A DNA stretch of 21,984 bases from contig BFEA01000358.1 of the NCBI GenBank assembly GCA_003427395.1, forward strand, positions 1,524,982 through 1,546,965, written 5' to 3'. The translations under genes and the position numbers were made by a program. Under the pieces are notes generated by a model, which saw nothing but the letters and a program-made list of their open reading frames with translations, had not been told where the DNA came from and made no database searches. Origin of the DNA: Chara braunii (taxonomy: Eukaryota; Streptophyta; Charophyceae; Charales; Characeae). Shown here piece by piece: positions 1-8,089 of this stretch; the first letter of the stretch is position 1; each line of letters opens with the position of its first letter.

Positions 1-5
1 TTCCC

Positions 6-31
6 TTTTTTTTTTTTTTTTTTTTTTTTTT
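6..31. repeat. Poly(T) tract, T26
   Basis: An uninterrupted run of 26 T. It could be the poly(A) tail of a minus-strand retroposon or a simple repeat. A second run of exactly 26 T lies on the other side of the tandem array, at 552-577. Confidence 0.95.
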
Positions 32-50
32 GCAATCAGAGTGGACAAAG

Positions 51-505
51 AGTTTCAGAATTCAGATCCTTACTTGTGAAATACACAAAATCTGTAATGA
101 CAATTCCGTGAAGGTTGATTTGCAAGCAAGGGCGGAGAAAATAGTTTTTTGAAATTCAGAGCTTTACTTATGAAATACACAAAATCCGAAATAACGATTC
201 CACTAAAGTTGATTTGTAAGCAAAATGTCGAAGAGTTTTTTAGAATTCAGACCTTACTTGTGAAGTTGTGAAATACACAAATCCATAATGACAATTCCAT
301 TAAGGTTGATTTGCAAGCAAAGGCGGAGAAAAAAGTTTTTCAAATACGGAGCCTTACTTATGAAATATACAAAATCCGAAATGACGATTCCACTAAAGTT
401 GATTTGCAAGCAAAGGCAGAGAAATAGTTTTTCAAAATACAGAGCCTTACTCATGAAATACACAGAATCAGCAATCTTATACAACGACAATTCCACTCCG
501 ACTAT
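51..505. repeat. Degenerate tandem array, about 92-bp unit, five copies
   Basis: Five related units begin at about 51, 143, 234, 334 and 425, giving spacings of 92, 91, 100 and 91. Each unit opens with AGTTTTT plus CAGA/CGGA and passes through a CTTACTTATGAAATACACAAA-like block. It then has an ACGATTCCACTAAAG-like block and ends in TTGATTTGCAAGCAAAGGCGG-like sequence. Divergence between copies is modest. The short ORFs found here on both strands come from the repeat and are not credible genes. This is a minisatellite-like array rather than CRISPR: there are no unique spacers between invariant repeats. Confidence 0.9.
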
Positions 506-551
506 GTCTCGTATGATTTGTCCACATTCCGATCATGAAAATTGATTGGCC

Positions 552-577
552 TTTTTTTTTTTTTTTTTTTTTTTTTT
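552..577. repeat. Poly(T) tract, T26
   Basis: Second uninterrupted run of 26 T, closing the right side of the 92-bp array. It equals the tract at 6-31 in length and strand. Confidence 0.95.
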
Positions 578-728
578 GGCACTATTAGGATTGTCTGCAA
601 TGGGTGCAGTTTATTGCGATAAGCATTAACGAAAATAGAGTGGCGTGAGAAAGGTCTTTCATGCTTGTCACAGTCATCATTGATGGTCAGACGTGACCTC
701 CGTTCAAAGAACTTGGAGTGATCGAACG

Positions 729-751
729 TTTTTTTTTTTTTTTTTTTTTTT
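729..751 (-). repeat. Poly(T) tract T23, possible poly(A) tail of a minus-strand unit
   Basis: Read on the minus strand this is 23 A, lying about 460 bp past the last codon of the minus-strand ORFs at 1211-2645. That is where a retroposed transcript's poly(A) tail would be. The tract is seen; the tail reading is inferred, and I found no matching target-site duplication. Confidence 0.55.
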
Positions 752-1210
752 AATTTTGTTGTCGTTATCCCGACCCGGGTTCCATCCCAATCGCGTCTTC
801 AATCCTCTTGTCCTGGAATTACCCGGGTCCCCGCGACATTCTCCGCCTGCTTCCCTTCTGCTATCCCTTGCTTAGGGGATGATCCTTTTTTAGCCCGTTG
901 GTACCTCTCTTGGTCCGACTTCAATTCAGGGTACTTTCCTTCCTATTGACCTCAAAGTTTCCCCTCCTCTTCTTTTCCTGCAGCCCTTCCGACATGATTC
1001 TTCACTTCATTTCGTCGCTATCCCTCCCCTGCTCCTTTAGTGGTTCTTTCTCCGGTAACTGGCATTAACTAGTGGCCTGACGCGTCGGAGATCGTGAGTT
1101 GGTATCAGCGCAATAGATAATTGTTGCCACTCCGTCCCTTATTCTTATTATTATTATTATTAAGGTCTACTTATGATTATAAGTAGAACATGATGCGATA
1201 TTTACAATGA
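752..1210. other. Pyrimidine-rich stretch without a gene; (TTA)n near its end
   Basis: No convincing coding frame. It could be the 3' untranslated part of the minus-strand unit ending at the T23 tract. A short (TTA/ATT) microsatellite occupies about 1143-1162. Positions 1057-1110 look faintly tRNA-like but the promoter boxes are poor. Confidence 0.5.
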
Positions 1211-1606
1211 TTAAGGGATTGATGGAAGGAAGAGATGAGGTCTCAGGGTGGTAGAAAAGAAGATGAGAAGGTAGAGAAAAGAGACAAGGAGAAAAAAAAG
1301 AACTAAACAGAAAATGAAAAAGAAGTCTAGAGTTCTAAACTGCGATGGCTTCTTTCTGGGGCGGGGAGTCTTTGGGGTGGAAGGAGCGGTTGAGGGGAGT
1401 GGCGCGTTAGTGTGCGTAGTGATGGTGGTGGGTGGTATGTTAGTGCTGGTGGGCCTGTGGCGCGGTCGAGGCACAACAAGGAGTTGATGCACCGGGATCG
1501 CCCGGTCTAAAGAGGAAGTGGATTCCGAGTTCTGTGCGTGGTCTGAGGATCTTCTGTGGGTCTTCTTCTTGGTGAGAGAGGTATCAGGTTTCTTCTTCGG
1601 CGGCAT
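1211..1606 (-). CDS. Unrecognised basic, Ser/Thr/Pro-rich ORF, 131 aa, possibly the continuation of the 353-aa ORF
   Basis: I do not recognise this ORF. Its start is very basic (MPPKKKPDTSLTKKK), the middle is rich in Ser, Thr and Pro, and the end is a strongly hydrophobic stretch (FFFIFCLVLFFLLVSFLYLL), which may only be translated pyrimidine tract. It overlaps the end of the 353-aa ORF by 23 bp in another frame. Upstream of its Met the frame continues open (SKKLTK). It could therefore be the original C-terminus of that protein, exposed by one frameshift; a basic tail of this kind would suit a nucleic-acid-binding protein. Codon use offers no firm support, and the hydrophobic end may be fortuitous. 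Confidence 0.35.
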   Translation of the reverse strand: MPPKKKPDTSLTKKKTHRRSSDHAQNSESTSSLDRAIPVHQLLVVPRPRHRPTSTNIPPTTITTHTNAPLPSTAPSTPKTPRPRKKPSQFRTLDFFFIFCLVLFFLLVSFLYLLIFFSTTLRPHLFLPSIP

Positions 1607-2645
1607 CTTGGTCAGCTTCTTCGAGGAAAGAGAAGACGTGAGTGGCTTGATAGAGCTGCAAGACAGGTCGTGGGAGCGCGGGTTGCGTCTGATGCCAGGC
1701 TTCCCGTGGCGGATGCGGAGCCTCTTGGTACTGAGGAAGAAGGTTGTAGGCTTGGTCTACGAGAGACCAGAACCAAGGGCCTGGTCCCGATTTGACGAGC
1801 TGTAATAGCAGCAAGTGAGGATGCTCTTTCTTGACGACTTGCTTGAAGAAGCCTTTGAAGAAAAACGCCAGGGGAGCGATGAAGCCTGGTAGGTGACCCA
1901 AAGAAGGCAGGTTTTCGGCTAGACTAAGTAGGGCACTGTTCACCCGAAAGCGCGAAGCTCTGTCTTTCGCGGATGCCATGCAGAGCGCAAAGCAGTAAAA
2001 GGGAATGCGTAGGTCATGCGAATGTTGTTCTTTGAAGGCCGCTGCAGCTGCGCTTGTCCTTGATTGTTCTTCCAGTGTGAGATAAGCGAGAGATTTGGAT
2101 CCGACGAAGATTAGAGAAAGAAGGAGGTTGGAGTAGAACAAGTGAGAAAGCAACTCCATGGCTTGGTCATGTAATAGGAAGAAGAAAGAGCGGGATCCAT
2201 TCTGAAAAGTGCAAAAAGAAGCGCTTTCCACGTAATCGATGAGGTCGCTAGGTACCAAGCTTGAGTTGTAGGTTTGTTCCACAAATTCTGATTGGAGGCG
2301 AGCGAATGTGTTAGGAATGACGAGTGGGAGGCAGAAGATGTGTATGGGAAGGAGGGTGGCGGAGGGAGGGTCTAAGACGAAGATTCTATGGATGGCTTCA
2401 TCAGCGAGAACGGGTGGAGGAGATATGGCTGAGGAAAGGGGGGTGATGAGCGAGGAGAAAATGGTATCCAATTGTTCTGAAGTAGGAGAATCGAAAGACT
2501 GGACCGTGAGGTTGGATGGAAAGAAGGAGAGGAGGAAAGAGTCAAAGAGTGGCGAGGAGGGAGGGGGGGGGAGGATGAAGTGAGAGGGAGGTGGAGGCAG
2601 AGGCGACAAAGATTTTTGGTAGCGCTGGTGGTCTATCCCTGACAT
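1584..2645 (-). CDS. Unrecognised 353-aa protein, longest open frame in the window
   Basis: This is an uninterrupted ATG-to-stop frame of 353 codons, the longest in the window. The first 70 residues are Pro/Ser-rich (PLPPPPSHF, PPPPSSP). The middle is Leu/Phe-rich with helical-looking segments (SHLFYSNLLLSLIFVGSKS, FIAPLAFFFKGFFKQVVKK), and the end is acidic (EEADQDAAEEET). I see no signal peptide, catalytic motif or zinc knuckle that I can name. The G-rich plus strand makes the minus strand C/T-rich, which helps explain the Pro, Ser, Leu and Phe content, so part of the openness could be compositional. With the basic ORF next to it and the A23 tract at 751-729, it may belong to a retroposed transcript or an unknown mobile element. 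That is inference. There is no visible promoter or intron boundary. Confidence 0.5.
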   Translation of the reverse strand: MSGIDHQRYQKSLSPLPPPPSHFILPPPPSSPLFDSFLLSFFPSNLTVQSFDSPTSEQLDTIFSSLITPLSSAISPPPVLADEAIHRIFVLDPPSATLLPIHIFCLPLVIPNTFARLQSEFVEQTYNSSLVPSDLIDYVESASFCTFQNGSRSFFFLLHDQAMELLSHLFYSNLLLSLIFVGSKSLAYLTLEEQSRTSAAAAAFKEQHSHDLRIPFYCFALCMASAKDRASRFRVNSALLSLAENLPSLGHLPGFIAPLAFFFKGFFKQVVKKEHPHLLLLQLVKSGPGPWFWSLVDQAYNLLPQYQEAPHPPREAWHQTQPALPRPVLQLYQATHVFSFLEEADQDAAEEET

Positions 2646-3344
2646 TGCAAGCGGACGGGTTCATGGTGAAGAGGGGTGTGGAGTGTGGTTTACGAGCTGT
2701 CTAGAGGATGGTGACGATAACGGGGACGGGCTTACCGATCACTACAGACTGGTGTGGGAAGTGGGTGACTGGTTGGCCGACCTGCTTGGCGTGCCTGCAG
2801 GTTCGCGTTTGCGATGAATGCGGCGAGCGGTCAGGGTGTGGAGGGCGCAGCTCGAAAATCCTCGCAAGCTATCGTTGTAGGGCAGACACCCGTGACTTAT
2901 ATAGTCGCGGGTCAGGGCAGCGGTAGCGGTCGGACCAGTGAGGCTATGCTCCAACCTGGGTAAGTCACATCGCTTATTCCCTTGCCGTAGATGTTGCGTT
3001 GTTCCTGTAGCTCGTCGATGAATGCTGTTGTTGGTTGTTGTGATGCTCTCGTCCGTAGATGCTGAACTTGTGTGGTCTTAATCCAAAAAATGAAAAGTCG
3101 CCGTAGCGGTTCCAACCGTGGTCCCGGTTGGTGAAAGTGTGGGTTGGTGATAGCTGCATCGGGGGGTTGTCGCCGTTGGTGCAGTGGTCAACCGGAGGGG
3201 TTGTCGTAGGCATAATGCCTCTCCGTTTGCAGCCAACCGGAAGGCCTGCGCCTACTTTTCCTTCCCAGCAGTTTTTGTTTTTTCTACCAGGTTTCCTGGT
3301 AGAGCCGAAGAAGGGGAACATGTGCTTCTACTTTCCGTTTATTC
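2646..3344. other. About 700 bp with no recognisable gene
   Basis: Only short, composition-driven ORFs on both strands (60-115 codons, no recognisable motif). I see no repeat or RNA signature. It may include the 5' flank of the minus-strand ORF at 1584-2645. Confidence 0.5.
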
Positions 3345-3402
3345 TTGGTAGCGTGGAAGCAGGGTGCCTGTCAGTCACAGTGAGGTGAGTACCTCTTCCT
3401 CT
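3345..3402 (+). repeat. Direct repeat copy 1, left half
   Basis: Matches 3869-3926 closely; both begin TTGGTAGCGTGGAAG and contain CAGTCACAGTGAGGTGAGTA. The repeat is broken at 3402 by the inverted-repeat element and resumes at about 3812. Confidence 0.88.
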
Positions 3403-3811
3403 GGGCCTGGTTGCACTACTCTCCATACGCCAAGTTTGGCGAGTAGGCGCCTGGTTGCATTACTTGCCAAACTTGGCGAATGAAAAATATGCACTTACTC
3501 GCCAAACTTGGCGAATGAAAAATATGTCAGACTGCTCGCCACACCGTCAACACAAGTCGTGGTGAGTGTTTTCGGTTTCCCCGCCTGTTCACGGTGGTTT
3601 GTGGAGGGTGGTCCTCGGACCTCTCCACAAAACAACTTTCTGGAGAGTGCACGGCTTCACGAGTAGAGATCAGGCATACAAAAAATTTCAACTTTTTTGT
3701 AGAAGAAATATAGTGGCGAGTAAGTGCAACCAGGCCTCCAGTTCGACACAATTCTCATTTTTTTCACTTTCCCCCCATCCGCCACGAATTAGCAAGTAGT
3801 GCAACTAGGTC
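3403..3811. mobile_element. MITE-like inverted-repeat element, about 409 bp, with a second inner set of termini
   Basis: The left end GGGCCTGGTTGCACTACT is matched in inverted form at the right end (AGTAGTGCAACTAGG). The element interrupts one copy of a direct repeat whose other copy at 3869-3972 is uninterrupted, so the 3869 copy shows the empty site. Flanks TCTTCCTCT (3394-3402) and TCTTCTCT (about 3810-3818) could be a target duplication that has lost one C. A nine-base duplication would suit Mutator-like elements, but this is weak and the superfamily is left open. A second copy of the terminal motif lies inside at each end: at 3448-3465, and inverted at about 3717-3735. There is no transposase ORF, so the element is non-autonomous. 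Confidence 0.75.
3428..3525. repeat. CGCCAA/TTGGCG inverted repeats and a 34-35-bp tandem duplication
   Basis: Near-palindromes with arms CGCCAA and TTGGCG and a 2-bp spacer occur at 3428-3441 and 3500-3513, with a variant at 3465-3478. The last two sit in a tandem repeat, 3457-3490 and 3491-3525, each ending AATGAAAAATAT. They lie inside the left part of the 409-bp element and may be subterminal protein-binding sites. Confidence 0.8.
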
Positions 3812-3868
3812 TTCTCTCCCGTTGTCTGCTGCAACTTTCTTGTTTCTTGGTTGGTTGATTGTTTAGAA
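3812..3868 (+). repeat. Direct repeat copy 1, right half
   Basis: Continues the repeat beyond the inserted element. It shares CTCTC, GTTGTCT, TGTTTCTTG and GATTGATTG-type blocks, in the same order, with 3927-3972. Confidence 0.75.
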
Positions 3869-3972
3869 TTGGTAGCGTGGAAGAAGGGCGCCTGCCAGTC
3901 ACAGTGAGGTGAGTAACTCTTCCTCTCTCTCGTTGTCTCGTGCATTTTTCATGTTTCTTGATTGATTGCTTG
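3869..3972 (+). repeat. Direct repeat copy 2, uninterrupted (empty site)
   Basis: Uninterrupted counterpart of 3345-3402 plus 3812-3868. Comparing the two copies fixes the ends of the 409-bp element to within a few bases. Confidence 0.82.
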
Positions 3973-4690
3973 TCTGGTCTTCTCTCTCTCTCACGCCTCT
4001 CTCTCTCTTTCTGTGTCAGTGTTTGTGCATGATTTTCTCCCCCGTGTCGGTCTAGAGTCGGGAATGTTGTTCGTCGTTCGTGCATGCATGATCTGTCCCC
4101 TGTCTCTGTGTCTCGGACTCTCTCTCACTCCCTCCTCCTTCCTACAGTACGCTATTTCTCTCTCTAGCCCCCTGCTTTTCTTGATGCCATTGTGGTGAGC
4201 GGTAGTGAATGATCAAGGCGATGGTGAGGTGAAGAAGGCGGTGCTCACAATCTTGATGATGGTGACGAGAGGAGGCTGCGACGGGGAGAGTAGCGGGAGA
4301 AGTAGGGGGAGGGGGGATATTAGGAGAGTCTGTCTAGAGCTTAAAAGGGGAGGAGGTGGTGAGAATTAAAAGATTGGTAGAGGGGGTGTCGATCCTTTCT
4401 TTCTTTTTTGCTGACCTGAACATGGGGGATAAAATAAAATCACAAGAGGAGGAGGAGGTGAAGGAGAAGGAGAAGACGGATAATGAGGAGGTGCACTCTT
4501 CACATCTTTGTTGTTAGATTCTTTTTTTTCTTTTCTTTTTTGTTTTGTTCTTTCAGTCTTTCCTTTCCAATATATTTACATGTGGTGAAACTCCAACGAA
4601 TCAGTCCTTCTGCCACAACCCCGCGTTTGTTGTCCTCTTTTCCCTTTCGACGTCCAGTTCACCGGGCGGTTCTCTATTACGTACATATGT
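3973..4690. other. CT-rich then GA-rich stretch with no gene
   Basis: About 3973-4200 is pyrimidine-rich with broken (CT)n runs; about 4250-4490 is purine-rich. The open frames here consist of low-complexity residues and are artefacts of composition. No RNA gene or element end is visible. Confidence 0.6.
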
Positions 4691-4723
4691 TTACATATCA
4701 CTTACATATCACTTACATATCAC
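4691..4723 (+). repeat. Three perfect copies of an 11-bp unit
   Basis: TTACATATCAC is repeated at 4691, 4702 and 4713 without a mismatch. Confidence 0.95.
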
Positions 4724-4774
4724 TTACGGTGTAACCAGTTAGGGGATTTTGCAGACTGTTGAGGGTTAAGCCTC

Positions 4775-4792
4775 CTGATGAGTCGGCGAAAC
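4775..4792 (+). ncRNA. Hammerhead-ribozyme-core-like motif, doubtful
   Basis: CTGATGA is followed at a short distance by CGAAAC, giving CTGATGAGTCGGCGAAAC. This has the order of the conserved hammerhead core, but stem II would have one base pair (G-C around UCGG). I cannot build a good stem III with an NUH cleavage site, and ATGAGT/ACTCAT can form a competing hairpin. It is probably coincidence or a dead ribozyme. Confidence 0.15.
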
Positions 4793-5107
4793 TCATACAA
4801 AAAAGTTTGTTACAACCCCTCATTTCTTGTCTTTTTGTCCCTCTCTACCTACGGTTTACCGGTGTCGGTGCGAATACCCTTACAAGGGTATCCACCCTGT
4901 TTTTTGCAATTGATAGAAAATAAGTCTTAACTTTAAAATTTGAGTACGTCGCGCGAGTCGCGGCTGTGTTTCTTTTGCATTGACTAAGTGTTTGACACAA
5001 AATAGAGAGTGTGTGGGTGCACAGTTTAAAGCACGCGTGATGTTTCTTATTGATGATATACAGTCTGCGCACCCGCTGGCCAACTTTTGACTTTGATTAA
5101 ACTATGA
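4793..5107. other. No recognisable gene
   Basis: Short minus-strand frames only, with no motif that I can name and no repeat. Confidence 0.5.
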
Positions 5108-5383
5108 TTAAGCAATTATTTTTGTTGATGTGACCATGGCGCGCATGTGCTCACACATAAGACAACCTCGACGATAGCATGGCTTTTGGGCGGTAATTGG
5201 AGTGTGCGAGGGTATAGAACGCGGACAGGGGCTTCCGTGCGGTAGGTGCAAAAACTTGACGGTCGTGGGTTTAGCCGGTAGGCCAAAGGATTGACCTTGG
5301 AGCATTTTAGCGGATCCGCATACGTAGCGGTGCCCGTTTATATGTGTTCTTGCTAATGCTGAACTTAGCTTTGGGCCTAGCAC
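5108..5383 (-). CDS. Unrecognised Cys-containing ORF fragment, about 90 codons
   Basis: I do not recognise this ORF with certainty. There is no ATG at the upstream end: the first codon is GTG, with a TAA three codons before it, so this is probably the inside of an older, longer frame. Readable pieces are GPKLSSALARTHINGHRYV, CGSAKMLQGQSFGLP, LPHGSPCPRSIPSHTP and, near the end, CYRRGCLMCEHM (C-x4-C-x2-C-x-H). A Leu/Arg segment followed by a compact Cys/His cluster recalls the region after the RT in Penelope-like proteins, but the match is too loose to assign. Its upstream edge coincides with the start of the polymerase III-type sequence at 5372. That could mean one element was cut by, or joined to, another. 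Confidence 0.35.
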   Translation of the reverse strand: MLGPKLSSALARTHINGHRYVCGSAKMLQGQSFGLPAKPTTVKFLHLPHGSPCPRSIPSHTPITAQKPCYRRGCLMCEHMRAMVTSTKIIA

Positions 5384-5510
5384 AATTGGTTATGGTGTCG
5401 GACTTCTATGTTGCAGATTTGGGGATCAAGGCCAACAGGCAATAGCGTAAGTGCATTGAAGCTGTTTGAAGAGGCCAAGGGGTTGAGGGCCTAGCAGGGC
5501 TATCCCTTTT
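5372..5510 (+). ncRNA. tRNA-derived sequence with pol III A and B boxes, SINE head or tRNA pseudogene
   Basis: TAGCACAATTGG at 5378-5389 fits the A-box consensus TRGYNNARNNGG at every position. GATCAAGGC at 5424-5432 fits the B-box consensus GWTCRANNC. The gap between the boxes is 34 bp, as in tRNA genes. The tRNA fold is poor: the D stem can form (GCAC with GTGT), the anticodon stem cannot, and no acceptor stem closes, so a working tRNA is unlikely. TTTT at about 5507 would end a pol III transcript. If the unit is a SINE, its body might instead run to the T10 at 5643-5652. Confidence 0.5.
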
Positions 5511-5642
5511 GGTTTTGCTATTGGCCCCGGTCATGGGCTCGATCGGCAGGACCAAGGAGGTGTTAATGGTCCCTCCCCCTTCTTACGAGTTTCCGTATCT
5601 TTTTTGCCCCCCTTAATCTTCTACCCTTTTATTATTCTCCCA

Positions 5643-5652
5643 TTTTTTTTTT
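5643..5652 (+). repeat. T10 tract after the pol III-like sequence
   Basis: Ten T. It could be the outer limit of the SINE-like unit or an unrelated simple repeat. Confidence 0.5.
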
Positions 5653-5813
5653 ACGGATACCGGTTCCGGTACCGACTTCGGGATCGGTGGTGGAACCAAT
5701 GGGACTAGCTCAATTTGGTACGCCCGTGAATAGTTGAAATACAGACTCAAGTACAAACTGAACTGACACCTGATGGTTGAAATATTACAACTCTGAATTA
5801 CCGTAGGTCACAC

Positions 5814-5848
5814 AGTCCGAACATGATATTTCGAGGCCGCTTCGGACT
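5814..5848. repeat. Inverted repeat just upstream of the U6-like sequence
   Basis: AGTCCGAA (5814-5821) and TTCGGACT (5841-5848) are perfect 8-bp arms around a 19-bp loop. It ends two bases before the U6-like sequence begins, where a promoter TATA element would normally lie. Confidence 0.7.
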
Positions 5849-5850
5849 TG

Positions 5851-5948
5851 GTTCTTCGGGACATCTGTTAAAATTGGAACGATACAGACAAGATTAGCAT
5901 GGTTCCTATGCAAGGATGACACGCATAAATTAAGAAAGGTCGAGTCCA
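5851..5948 (+). ncRNA. U6 spliceosomal snRNA-derived sequence, probable pseudogene
   Basis: The order of U6 landmarks is unmistakable. There is a 5' UUCG hairpin (GTTCTTCGGGACAT) and AAAATTGGAACGATACAG. After those come AAGATTAGCATGG, which holds the catalytic AGC, then CAAGGATGACACGCATAAAT. This is the plant-type arrangement over nearly the full length of about 100 nt. Three points argue against function. The invariant ACAGAGA box reads ACAGACA. The 3' end drifts (AAGAAAGGTCGAGTCC) and lacks the usual T-run terminator. Upstream there is only a weak TATA-like GATATTT at about -25 and no plant upstream sequence element. U6 RNA pairs with the 5' splice site and U2 in the spliceosome; this copy is best read as a retroposed or decayed relic. 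Confidence 0.9.
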
Positions 5949-5957
5949 CCCGACCTT
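5936..5957 (+). repeat. Hairpin at the 3' end of the U6-like sequence
   Basis: AAGGTCG (5936-5942) and CGACCTT (5951-5957) are perfect 7-bp arms around an 8-base loop, overlapping the divergent U6 3' end. Confidence 0.7.
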
Positions 5958-5959
5958 CT

Positions 5960-8062
5960 GTCTTATTTCCTTTATTCACGCTGCGATGTACATTATGAGC
6001 GAGTCATGCAACGCTAAGTAAGAACAGAGAAGAAGAGGACCGCGAGCTGGCGAACAACAAAGAGGAAGGAATTTGCCAAACACGTAGCGACCATGGTCAT
6101 GATCGTGTTGCTCGTCTCCAAGGGTGTGATCGTGCTGCTATTCGTGCTCGTTGTCTTCATCATAGGGGGCGTGTTCAATGGGAGGTACAAATCGTCGTGT
6201 TTGAGCGATGGATTCATTCTCAACTAAAGCATGTGTTGAGAAGTGGAGCACCGCTCGTAGCTATAAGTCTCAGGCCGTCGCCGGGGTCCTAGTGCGGTCG
6301 CCATCCTAGTTCGTTGAAGTCGTGGTGTTGTGCCTTATACTCGCGGTCATCTTCAAACTCTGCAGAGGCGCACTTCATTTTCGAAACCGCCTTCTTCGAC
6401 ATGGTGATTTGCGTCCCCTTTGTAATCTGCACCTCGTTTGTGATTGCGCCTCCAGTTACAAGCTTTCGTCACGACAGACCGGCGCCTTATTCCGATATTT
6501 GAATGGATTTGGTCGTACTAATGGCCAGATATGTTTAAGTTGTGGCGCGAGGGTAAGAGAGGATCAAGGAAAAAAGGAGGAAAAGAGAGACTCGCCTGAC
6601 TATCTGCTTGGGGTCGCGTGGACTTCAGCACGGTAGAGGGATGTATCTCCCCGTGTTTCTAGCGGTAGATTTAGCCTCACGTTGCATATTTAGAGAGAGT
6701 TGAAGCAAGGTTACGCGTTGCTGTTCGTGGATGTTACCACGATTCAATTGTTGATTCGCCATGCTCGATCCTGTGTTTTTTTGCATTTCGTGGAAGATGT
6801 TGTCGCCTTCATCCCTTCCTTATAGTCAAATTCGTAGTTCGTCACCTACATAGCTTCGGGGGGTCGCTTTATCTGAATCCGAATGAGTTTTCAGTCAGGT
6901 GCGCCGATTAAGGTAGTGGCTGAGCTATGTATAGGAAAACGAGAGGAAGGTAGAGAGATAATAGTAAAAGAGCAAGGGCAAACGAAAGAGGGTGATATAG
7001 TGGTGCATCTTACTTGTCCTAAAGAGAGGTTCACTCTAAATTTGCACGTGTATTTACCCATATTTTAGTAGAGAAGGGTTCCTTTCTACCTCAAAAGATC
7101 GCTTGTACCTGCCCTGCTCCCTCCTGATCACATTCCAATCTTCTTTACGAGAGCGACCTCTTTCCTTGTGAGTGGAAGGGTCATGGTTGTATTTGCATGC
7201 TCGTGATGATATTGCTAACAAATTTGTGACCAAGGCAGTCCTCGACCACAATCACGATTTGCCTTTGCTTGGCCACATTGGTCCTTTTTTCGCAATCACG
7301 TATGACTGTACTCACCTTTGTGTTGTGTTTGCCTATTTTCCGTTCGTGATAATGCTTAACGTCGCGCCCACTTGAATGCTGGTTGGCGTGCGTGATTCTG
7401 ACTAGGTACACCGCGAAATAGGGAGGAAAAATAGGGTGAGGGGTGAAAAGGGGGTGATAGTGAAGGGTCACGAGAGGTGCCCATGGTCAACATCGGAGAC
7501 CGCATCGTTGCTGCTAGTCACCACGACTCCACTGCGGCTCGTGCTTGTTCTCCCCTGCGTTGCCATCATGCTGCTTGTCGTTAGGTTCGTTATCATACTG
7601 CTCGTAGTCTTTTCCTCGCTGTGGTTTTCTCCTTCATGTTGTCTCCCTTAGTTGCCTGTATCTGGTTGGGATAACAACCAAGTGCGGTAGGTGGAAGGAT
7701 TGAGGTAAAAAGAGGAGTGGAAAGAGGGCAACAGTGGGAAGATTAGGCGAGGCCACCACAATAGTCACCCGATCATCACACTGATTACAAAGATCCATCA
7801 ACAGGTGGCATACAGGTAGGAGGTCGAGGAAAATGCTTCAGCTGGCCGACACATTCTGCTTTGAGAGGTTTGAAAGATAGTATGCATGTTGGGTCCGGCA
7901 GGTGATGGACTGCCTAAACAGAACGGTGCTACTGAAACCCATACTAGTTTGTAATTGCCCTAAACGGGGTTGTTGTTTTATTCAGAGCATGACTCTTGCT
8001 GTCATGAGGAGTCTGTAATGAAGGACCCGGGGTGCAGTTCGTTATTAAGCAACAACTACTCA
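5960..8062. other. About 2.1 kb with no recognisable gene
   Basis: The only frames are short (60-104 codons) on either strand. Several are Val/Leu-rich, for example a hydrophobic 71-codon frame at 7436-7651, which comes from CTGCTCGT-like wording on the plus strand. I see no domain, RNA gene, clear repeat unit or element end. It could be an old, eroded element. Confidence 0.5.
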
Positions 8063-8089
8063 CCAACAAGGACTGTTGTTCCTTGTTGG
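8063..8089. repeat. Perfect 10-bp-arm hairpin in a TTG-rich stretch
   Basis: CCAACAAGGA (8063-8072) and TCCTTGTTGG (8080-8089) around a 7-base loop. The surrounding 8040-8260 is rich in TTG/CAA triplets. Confidence 0.75.

Noticed and set aside
51-505. CRISPR-like appearance of regularly spaced repeats
   Set aside because: The whole unit is repeated and degenerate; there are no unique spacers between invariant repeats, and the context is eukaryotic.
1057-1110. tRNA or SINE head
   Set aside because: The A-box match has a mismatch at a key A, the B-box match has two errors, and no cloverleaf forms.
3403-3811. PIF/Harbinger MITE, suggested by the GGGCCTG start
   Set aside because: There is no TWA-type 3-bp duplication at the ends; the flanks fit a longer, imperfect duplication instead.
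3789-4198. Open frames on both strands with Arg/Glu or Ser/Leu repeats
   Set aside because: They are translated CT/GA microsatellite-like sequence with no motif.
5700-5785. Second tRNA-like A box (TAGCTCAATTTGG)
   Set aside because: It has one extra T against the consensus, and the nearest B-box-like word is weak and too far away.
7436-7651. Small membrane protein
   Set aside because: The Val/Leu-rich 71-codon frame follows a local CTGCTCGT-type word bias and has no support from start context or a second copy.
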